From Sulfolobus sp. UBA167 (lineage in GTDB: Archaea > Thermoproteota > Thermoprotei_A > Sulfolobales > Sulfolobaceae), in contig DAHF01000062.1 of NCBI GenBank assembly GCA_002495845.1, positions 79,994 through 89,011 on the forward strand: a DNA stretch of 9,018 nucleotides, given 5' to 3'. How positions within the stretch are numbered: position 1 is the first letter of the stretch; each line of letters begins with the position of its first letter. Shown here in pieces: positions 1 through 4,798 of the stretch. The position numbers and the translations under genes are program-made. The notes under the pieces were generated by a model. That model was not told the DNA's origin, did not search any database, and saw nothing but the letters and a program-made list of their open reading frames with translations.

Positions 1-168
1 TCAAAAAAAGTAAGCAAAAACATTATACTATATCTTAGAAAGATAGGATTGATCGAACATGCTAGAGGATCATCATATAGGCTTGTTGACTTCACCGAGT
101 TCGTTTTGCTAGATGTGGGTTATGATTATATAAAGAGGAGGGCTACTCTTCGTCATAGAACTCAATAG
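1..168 (+). CDS. C-terminal fragment of a winged-helix-like protein (5' end outside window)
   Basis: An open frame enters from the left edge and gives 55 residues before a TAG stop; the start lies outside the window. The visible part begins SKKVSKNIILYLRKIGLIEH and continues with ARGSSYRLVDF. A helix followed by 'LRKIGLIE', a small glycine turn and a short strand ('YRLVDF') is the usual look of the recognition helix and wing of a winged helix-turn-helix domain, as in many archaeal transcription regulators. The basic tail (KRRATLRHR) would suit nucleic-acid binding. With the N-terminal part missing, the exact family and any ligand domain cannot be judged. The last 26 bp overlap tail-to-tail with the 106-residue gene on the other strand. 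I am fairly sure it is coding and only moderately sure of the fold. Confidence 0.6.
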   Translation, partial: SKKVSKNIILYLRKIGLIEHARGSSYRLVDFTEFVLLDVGYDYIKRRATLRHRTQ

Positions 169-463
169 TTATTTTTACCTTGACTTCTTGTTTGCTCATT
201 GGAGGAAGGTTGTTTCCAAAATCAACGGCCAAGTTTACGGGATTTCCCATAGAGTCTGAGAATCTAACGTCTGCGACATAGTGAGGCTGAGGTTTCTCCG
301 TGAGGCTCTTCATCAAGTCGTTATAGAGCTTCGAAAGAGCCATCTGTAGAGCTATAGGGCTTGAAAAGTCCTCAGGTTTAAGGGATAATGCTTGGAGATT
401 TCCCATTACTTGTCCTACCTTAGCTTTACCATCAAATTCTACCTTAAAAGTAGGTTGACTCAT
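143..463 (-). CDS. Conserved-looking hypothetical protein, 106 aa
   Basis: I do not recognise this protein. It is 106 residues long, starts at ATG 463 (MSQPTFKVEF) and ends in an acidic tail (ITIEFYDEE). It has no cysteine pairs, signal peptide or membrane segment. Alternating hydrophobic stretches (TFKVEF, HYVADVRF, VNLAVDF, VKVKITIEF) suggest a mostly beta fold around a central helical part (residues about 35-55, PIALQMALSKLYNDLMKSL). It lies downstream of alba1 on the same strand after a 93-bp gap. That gap contains a T-run on this strand (532-537) and a weak TATA-like box (494-501), so the gene is probably transcribed separately with a very short leader. It overlaps the preceding plus-strand gene tail-to-tail by 26 bp. 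The overlapping strand offers no better gene over most of its length, which supports it being real. Confidence 0.7.
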   Translation of the reverse strand: MSQPTFKVEFDGKAKVGQVMGNLQALSLKPEDFSSPIALQMALSKLYNDLMKSLTEKPQPHYVADVRFSDSMGNPVNLAVDFGNNLPPMSKQEVKVKITIEFYDEE

Positions 464-493
464 GTTGATCTAAAAATATCAATTGTTACAACC

Positions 494-501
494 ATATTAA
501 G
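494..501 (-). promoter_or_regulatory. Weak TATA-like box for the 106-aa gene
   Basis: Read on the minus strand this is CTTAATAT, centred about 34 bp before the ATG at 463. That predicts a leader of roughly 8 nt. No Shine-Dalgarno sequence is seen. The match to an archaeal TATA box is modest. Confidence 0.3.
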
Positions 502-531
502 TGTAGTGGTCTTCTAAAGAAAATGCCGTCT

Positions 532-537
532 AAAAAA
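532..537 (-). terminator. T6 transcription terminator after alba1
   Basis: A run of six A on the plus strand is a T6 run for minus-strand transcription, about 20 bp beyond the alba1 stop codon. Archaeal RNA polymerase commonly terminates at such T-rich runs without a hairpin. It probably separates alba1 from the 106-residue gene downstream. Confidence 0.5.
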
Positions 538-556
538 CTAGCTAAACTTTTTATTG

Positions 557-853
557 TTATGCCTTTTTCCTTATTCCTATCTCTATGGTAGATACCCTAG
601 ACTGCCTGCCGTCCTGGCTGGTAACAACTTGGCTGCCTATCTTGATCTCTCTAACCTCTATTTTGTCTGGGAGGAATCTGTTCCTTACTATCTCTACTGT
701 ATCAACTGCCTTGCTGATAGCTCTCCCTCTTGCCTTTATTACAATCTCGCTGACACCCTGGTTTAAAAGAGTCAGGGCTGCCAAGACGTAGTTCATTACG
801 GGTTTCTTACCTATTAATACTACATTACTTGGAGTTGGAGCTGCGCTACTCAT
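557..853 (-). CDS. alba: DNA/RNA-binding chromatin protein Alba1 (Sso10b type)
   Basis: Alba is an abundant small chromatin protein of archaea that coats double-stranded DNA as dimers and also binds RNA. At 98 residues this one is nearly identical to the Sulfolobus Alba1 I remember. It has the N-terminal SNVVLIGKKPVMNYVLAAL stretch with Lys16 and Lys17; Lys16 is the residue whose acetylation lowers DNA affinity in Sulfolobus. It also has the IVIKARGRAISKAVDTVEIV core, Phe60 at the dimer-dimer interface (RNRF), and the beta-hairpin arm TSQDGRQSRVSTIEI around residues 78-92 that reaches into the minor groove. The start at 853 is supported by a good AGGTGA ribosome-binding site seven bases upstream. 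The gene is divergent from reverse gyrase, and an Alba2 gene lies at the far end of that gene, so both partners of the known Alba1:Alba2 heterodimer flank it. Confidence 0.97.
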   Translation of the reverse strand: MSSAAPTPSNVVLIGKKPVMNYVLAALTLLNQGVSEIVIKARGRAISKAVDTVEIVRNRFLPDKIEVREIKIGSQVVTSQDGRQSRVSTIEIGIRKKA

Positions 854-860
854 TTGTATT

Positions 861-866
861 TCACCT
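861..866 (-). promoter_or_regulatory. Shine-Dalgarno site of alba1
   Basis: On the minus strand AGGTGA lies seven bases before the alba1 ATG. It complements the 3' end of crenarchaeal 16S rRNA (AUCACCU). This is the clearest ribosome-binding site in the window, fixes the start at 853, and fits high expression from a transcript with a leader of about 20 nt. Confidence 0.75.
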
Positions 867-892
867 ATTCGCCTTTAGAAAGAGGTTAGGTC

Positions 893-904
893 TAATTAAA
901 AAAG
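893..904 (-). promoter_or_regulatory. TATA-box region of alba1
   Basis: On the minus strand this reads ACTTTTTTAATTA-like AT-rich sequence centred near 899. Transcription would start about 26 bp further on, near 873, leaving a leader of about 20 nt that contains the Shine-Dalgarno site. It is roughly 40 bp from the reverse gyrase TATA box, so the two divergent promoters are separate. Confidence 0.5.
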
Positions 905-937
905 TTATCCTGATTTGCGTATCATCTGGTCGGACAA

Positions 938-945
938 CTTAAAAG
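938..945 (+). promoter_or_regulatory. TATA box of reverse gyrase gene
   Basis: CTTAAAAG is centred near 942, so initiation is expected around 967-972, at or a few bases before the ATG at 975. No Shine-Dalgarno is present. The mRNA is therefore probably leaderless or nearly so, which supports the chosen start. Confidence 0.55.
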
Positions 946-974
946 GGTTGGTTTGAGAGAGCAATAATTTTGAA

Positions 975-3900
975 ATGCTGAAAGTAGTGTATACTGCTGC
1001 TTGTCCAAACTGCAACGGTAATTTAGAAGCCGAGAGAGCCCTTCTTTCAATGCCTTGTTCCAGATGCCTTAAGGAGGAAGGAATAGGTCTGTCTTCAGTC
1101 TCTCATTCGGAGAGGGTCAAGGCTATCTATAATCTTTTAGTTTCTAATAATTCTCTTAAGAATTATTGGAATATATATTACAAAATAGAAAATTATGAGG
1201 AAATTATAAATTATTTTAAGAAGATTGTAAAATCTGAACCGTGGTCGTTGCAGAAGCTCTGGTTGAGGCGTCTTATTGATGGAGAGAACTTCACCATGTC
1301 AGCGCCTACTGGTCTAGGCAAATCTACTACAATATCATTATATTCTACTTACCTAGGCAGGAACGTAGTTTATATAGTTCCGACTAAGTCCCTCGTGGAT
1401 CAGACGTGCAAAAAGATAAGGGAATTTGGAGGTGACGTGAGCTGTGGTGCGTTAGATGAGGGCAAGGTAAGCGTGATAACAACTAATTATCTGAGCAAGC
1501 ATAAGGACGAATTAGGAGGAATGAAGACAGACTTAGTTGCAGTTGACGACGCTGATGCTATAATAAAGAGCGGTAAGACAACAGATTTCTTGGTAAAACT
1601 TCTGGGTATACCTGACCTAGCCTATGAGAACGCCCTTAAGCTGGTGAGACTTAAGAAATACCTCATCAACGTATCGGGAACTCCCGACGAGGATTTTCTG
1701 AAAAAGAGAATAAGGGAGCTAGAGGCGAGTCTCATCTCCTACAGGGGGATTTATTCGCAGTTAGTTATCTCAAGTGCTACCCTCAGACCAAAAGGGCTTA
1801 AACAGCAAGCTGTGAAGTTCCTTACAGGCTTTGAACCTTCCAGCGTCCAGATGTACTCTAGGAACATAATAGACGCTAAGGGAGATTTAGACATTTCTAT
1901 ATTACATAAACTGGGACCAGGCGGGTTGATCTTAGTCTCGAGAGACTACGGTAAGAAGATGATAAACGAATTGAAAGAAAGGGTAGAGGAGTATGGGCTC
2001 AGGGTTGACGTAGCGATAAGCGGAAGGAAGTTCATGGAGAAGTTGAGCAGGGGGGAGACTGACGTAATTATAGGTTCGGCCTCGTACTATGGTGTAGCTG
2101 TTAGGGGAATAGATGAACCGACTAAAATAAAGTATGTCTTGTTTTACGGTGTGCCAAAGATAAAGATATCTCTAGAAACTGCGCTTCTAAATCCTTTTAC
2201 ACTTTTGAAAGTAATGAAAGCAGTAGGGTTAAACGACCACGAATTTGAGAGGAAAGTAATGAGCCTTTCCATATCAGAGGCCCAAGCAATAAAGATCTCG
2301 CTTTTAAAGAAACAAGAGGTGCAAGGTGACAAATTAAAGGTAGTGGCGGAGACTGTCTTGAAATATAAGGACGAGGTTGTCTCAAAGATAAGGTCGAGCA
2401 TGTCCTCTAAAATCGTGACGTCGGGTCTAGTGATAGTAGGCGAAAACAAGGGGTTCTTCATTGAGTTTCCAGACGTTACTACATATCTCCAAGGTTCAGG
2501 TAGGTCTAGCAGGTTATATAACGGAGGCCTTACGCTCGGATTGTCTGTTGTCCTAAGCGACGATAAGGAACTGTTGGACATGCTGGAAAAAAGGCTTAGG
2601 AGCATGGTAGGAGAGTTCCACTTTCAAGACGTCTCTTCTCTCAACATGGAAGAGACAATAGAAAAGCTCGATTCTTGTAGGAAGCCTGGCGGAGAAACGA
2701 AGAAGCTTGATGTCGTTACTAGCTTAATGATAGTCGAGTCTCCTACAAAGGCTAAGACTATAGCTAGGATGTTCGGACGCCCATCTATGAGGATAATTGG
2801 TGGTGTGCCAGTCTATGAGACGATAGTGGTCGACGGAAACAAGGTAAATTTGCTTGACATAATGGCAACCAGAGGTCATATAACAGACCTCACCTTGGAC
2901 AGCGTTGGATATTATGGAGTCGAAGTCAAAGAGGACGGAAACACAGAGGCGTTCTTCTCCAAGATTAAGCGTTGTTATAACTGTAAGAGGACGTTCTCAG
3001 AGGATTCCGAGGTCTGTCCTTACTGTGGATCAACGGATATATCCAGTACGGAGAGCACTGTTGAGGCTATGCGAAAGTTAGCTATGGAAGTGGATCAGAT
3101 ACTGATAGCTACAGATCCAGATATAGAAGGAGAAAAGATAGGATTTGACGTAGCTTCTTTCGTATCTCCATTTAACTCAAACATAAAAAGGATAAAATAT
3201 CACGAAGTTACGAAGAACGGCGTCCTGAGCGCTATAAGGAGCCCTTCCACGATTGACGTAAATACTGTGAAGGCCCAAGTAGCGAGGCGAATAGAGGACA
3301 GATGGATTGGCTTCGAACTGAGCACGATACTGAAGGCAAGGTTTAACGGATTTAATTATGGAGCCGGAAGGGTGCAAACTCCTGTCCTTGGGTGGATAGC
3401 GAACACCACAAAGGACTACAAGGCAAACATGGGCTACTTAGTCTATGCCAATATAGATGGCAAGTACATAATGAGGCGTTTCTATAAAGAGAAAAACAAA
3501 GCCAAAGAGTTCGTAAAAATGAACGAGACTATAAAGGTCTTAAAGGACAAGGAGGACACCGTCGTTATCTCTCCGTTGCCACCTTTCACAACGGAAACCT
3601 TGTTAGTCGAGGCAAACCAGAGGTTCAAGTTACCGGCATCGGCAGTGATGAAGATAGCACAAGATTTGTTCGAAGCAGGTCTCATAACCTATCACAGGAC
3701 CGAAAGCGTCCACGTTTCCCCAAGTGGAATAGAGGTGGCCAAGGCTTACCTCAAGAAGATAGCTCTCGATGGCGAATTTTCAGGCAGGTCGTGGGGCCAG
3801 GAGGGTACACATGAGGCTATAAGACCCACTAAACCAGTTTCCATGGACGAGCTGAAGCAAGAGGTCGAAGACAACCCCTACGCATACTTTATAAAATTCA

Positions 3901-4463
3901 CCAAGTTCCACTTCCTGATCTATGATCTCATATTCAGACGCTTCATGGCGAGCCAGATGCGGAACGCTATAGGAAAGAGGTGTGATTTCAGGATAGTCCA
4001 TTCAGAAGGTGAAGAAAAAGTAACTTTGACTACATCTGCAGAGGGAGGCTTCAGCAAGATATATGACGTTAGAACTGTAGACCTCACAGAAGGCGAGAAG
4101 AAGCCATCGTATGAAATTAAGCGCGGTTCCTACTCTAGATTGCTGTCCCAAGCCGACTTAATTCTCATGATGAAGGAGAAAGGAATAGGAAGACCCAGCA
4201 CCTACTCAAAGACGTTGGACTCCGTTCTCAGGCACGGGTATGTTATTTCCAGCAAAAAGAGATACCTTCTGGTAGCAACGAAGAAAGGGATTAACGTGTT
4301 CGAATTTCTGGACTCTAAATTTAAGGACTTGGTATCGGAGAAAAGGACCTCTGACTTGTTAAGCAGAATAGATTTGATCTCAAGCGGACAGTTAGACCCA
4401 TCAACGGTAGTCCTCGACATATATAAGGAAATAAAGAGCTCAGTAAACCTTCTTAACTCTTAA
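975..4463 (+). CDS. topR2: Reverse gyrase, crenarchaeal TopR2-like (helicase-topoisomerase IA fusion)
   Basis: Reverse gyrase uses ATP to introduce positive supercoils and is the signature enzyme of hyperthermophiles. The 1162 residues carry every expected part. An N-terminal zinc finger has C10, C13, C28 and C31. The SF2 helicase-like half has Walker A APTGLGKST (110-118), VPTKSL (135-140), Walker B DDAD (191-194), SAT (267-269) and QGSGRSSR (506-513). The topoisomerase IA half has the Toprim motif IVESPTKAK with Glu588 and the DPDIEGE acidic cluster (714-720), a second zinc finger (C667, C670, C681, C684), GAGRVQTPVL (796-805), and catalytic Tyr906 in GLITYHRTES. Sulfolobales carry two paralogues. 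The length and the position between the two alba genes match what I recall for S. solfataricus TopR2 (about 1166 aa) rather than TopR1, so the '2' is an inference from context. No key residue is missing. The 3' end overlaps alba2 by 24 bp. Confidence 0.97.
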   Translation: MLKVVYTAACPNCNGNLEAERALLSMPCSRCLKEEGIGLSSVSHSERVKAIYNLLVSNNSLKNYWNIYYKIENYEEIINYFKKIVKSEPWSLQKLWLRRLIDGENFTMSAPTGLGKSTTISLYSTYLGRNVVYIVPTKSLVDQTCKKIREFGGDVSCGALDEGKVSVITTNYLSKHKDELGGMKTDLVAVDDADAIIKSGKTTDFLVKLLGIPDLAYENALKLVRLKKYLINVSGTPDEDFLKKRIRELEASLISYRGIYSQLVISSATLRPKGLKQQAVKFLTGFEPSSVQMYSRNIIDAKGDLDISILHKLGPGGLILVSRDYGKKMINELKERVEEYGLRVDVAISGRKFMEKLSRGETDVIIGSASYYGVAVRGIDEPTKIKYVLFYGVPKIKISLETALLNPFTLLKVMKAVGLNDHEFERKVMSLSISEAQAIKISLLKKQEVQGDKLKVVAETVLKYKDEVVSKIRSSMSSKIVTSGLVIVGENKGFFIEFPDVTTYLQGSGRSSRLYNGGLTLGLSVVLSDDKELLDMLEKRLRSMVGEFHFQDVSSLNMEETIEKLDSCRKPGGETKKLDVVTSLMIVESPTKAKTIARMFGRPSMRIIGGVPVYETIVVDGNKVNLLDIMATRGHITDLTLDSVGYYGVEVKEDGNTEAFFSKIKRCYNCKRTFSEDSEVCPYCGSTDISSTESTVEAMRKLAMEVDQILIATDPDIEGEKIGFDVASFVSPFNSNIKRIKYHEVTKNGVLSAIRSPSTIDVNTVKAQVARRIEDRWIGFELSTILKARFNGFNYGAGRVQTPVLGWIANTTKDYKANMGYLVYANIDGKYIMRRFYKEKNKAKEFVKMNETIKVLKDKEDTVVISPLPPFTTETLLVEANQRFKLPASAVMKIAQDLFEAGLITYHRTESVHVSPSGIEVAKAYLKKIALDGEFSGRSWGQEGTHEAIRPTKPVSMDELKQEVEDNPYAYFIKFTKFHFLIYDLIFRRFMASQMRNAIGKRCDFRIVHSEGEEKVTLTTSAEGGFSKIYDVRTVDLTEGEKKPSYEIKRGSYSRLLSQADLILMMKEKGIGRPSTYSKTLDSVLRHGYVISSKKRYLLVATKKGINVFEFLDSKFKDLVSEKRTSDLLSRIDLISSGQLDPSTVVLDIYKEIKSSVNLLNS

Positions 4464-4706
4464 CAAAATGAAAGACAACCTTTTTTTGTCTCTGCTCTCG
4501 CTACCTATCGAGACTGAGCCTAGCTCTACTCCATTTTCTAGCTTGTCCTTTATCATGTTGAAGACATCTACAGCTTTGCTTATATCCCTGCCCACTCCCT
4601 TTATGTCCACTTCCTGTGCACCTTGGTTTAAAAGAGTTATAACTTCTAGTACATAGTCTTCTACGTTTTTCATGCTTACTAAGACTTCGTTTGGTTTCTT
4701 GTCCAT
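4440..4706 (-). CDS. Chromatin protein Alba2 (Sso10b2 type)
   Basis: This is the second Alba paralogue, 88 residues, whose family partners with Alba1 in heterodimers that alter how DNA is compacted or bridged. The alignment with Alba1 is plain: NQGAQEVDIKGVGRDISKAVDVFNMI matches NQGVSEIVIKARGRAISKAVDTVEIV, and the arm SESRDKKRLSFILLRVKKVY matches SQDGRQSRVSTIEI. It differs as Sso10b2 does. The Lys16-Lys17 pair is replaced by SMKNVEDYV, and the interface Phe60 is replaced by Leu56, which in the family weakens dimer-dimer contacts. The start at 4706 is supported by a TATA box about 33 bp upstream and no Shine-Dalgarno, implying a near-leaderless mRNA. It lies downstream of lhr on the same strand but has its own promoter. 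Its last 24 bp overlap the reverse gyrase end. An A7 run encodes Lys-Lys near residues 73-74. Confidence 0.95.
   Translation of the reverse strand: MDKKPNEVLVSMKNVEDYVLEVITLLNQGAQEVDIKGVGRDISKAVDVFNMIKDKLENGVELGSVSIGSESRDKKRLSFILLRVKKVY
4481..4487 (+). terminator. T7 terminator of reverse gyrase, inside alba2
   Basis: Seven consecutive T lie 18 bp past the reverse gyrase stop codon, typical of archaeal intrinsic termination. The run is inside the alba2 coding region, antisense to its Asp-Lys-Lys-Arg codons, so the two mRNAs would overlap by about 45 nt at their 3' ends. Confidence 0.5.
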
Positions 4707-4734
4707 TATAGTTCTAGAATGAGATTAAAGCATG

Positions 4735-4744
4735 ATTTAAAAAA
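4735..4744 (-). promoter_or_regulatory. TATA box of alba2 (also holds a T6 run)
   Basis: On the minus strand this reads TTTTTTAAAT. It is centred near 4740, which predicts initiation around 4713 and a leader of only about 7 nt before the alba2 ATG. The T6 part (4739-4744) lies five bases past the D box of the putative guide RNA at 4750-4798 and could terminate that RNA and the lhr transcript. Confidence 0.55.
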
Positions 4745-4749
4745 CTTAC

Positions 4750-4798
4750 TCAGAAACACGAGCCTATTTCATCTTTCAATTAATAGCGCATTCATCAC
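4750..4798 (-). ncRNA. Putative box C/D guide sRNA at the 3' end of lhr
   Basis: Read on the minus strand the order is: box C GTGATGA (4798-4792, exact consensus), a 12-nt guide ATGCGCTATTAA (4791-4780), D' TTGA (4779-4776), a 3-nt spacer AAG, C' ATGAAAT (4772-4766), a 12-nt guide AGGCTCGTGTTT (4765-4754), and D CTGA (4753-4750, exact). Archaeal box C/D RNAs direct ribose 2'-O-methylation of rRNA or tRNA through L7Ae, Nop5 and fibrillarin, and guides of about 12 nt are the archaeal norm. D' and C' deviate together: U1 with A6 and U2 with A5 would pair where consensus has C-G and U-U, while the sheared G-A pairs are kept. The first C-box base is the last base of the lhr stop codon, and a T6 run follows the D box after five bases. 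The weak point is the outer stem, with only a U-G pair. I could not assign targets. Confidence 0.7.

Noticed and set aside
905..930. C/D-like boxes between alba1 and reverse gyrase (ATGATA on minus strand, CTGA on plus strand)
   Set aside because: The boxes are on opposite strands and no full set of C, D', C' and D with proper spacing exists.
2144..2605. Minus-strand open frame of 153 codons opposite reverse gyrase, and similar frames opposite lhr
   Set aside because: They lie wholly opposite strongly conserved coding sequence, have serine/leucine-rich shadow composition and show no domain or promoter.
3645..3680. Exact box C-like GTGATGA inside reverse gyrase
   Set aside because: No D' or D box follows at guide spacing; the motif is explained by Val-Met-Lys codons.
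4481..4487. A7 run in alba2 as a programmed frameshift site
   Set aside because: The zero frame continues to a normal Alba2 C-terminus (LLRVKKVY), so there is no need for a frameshift.
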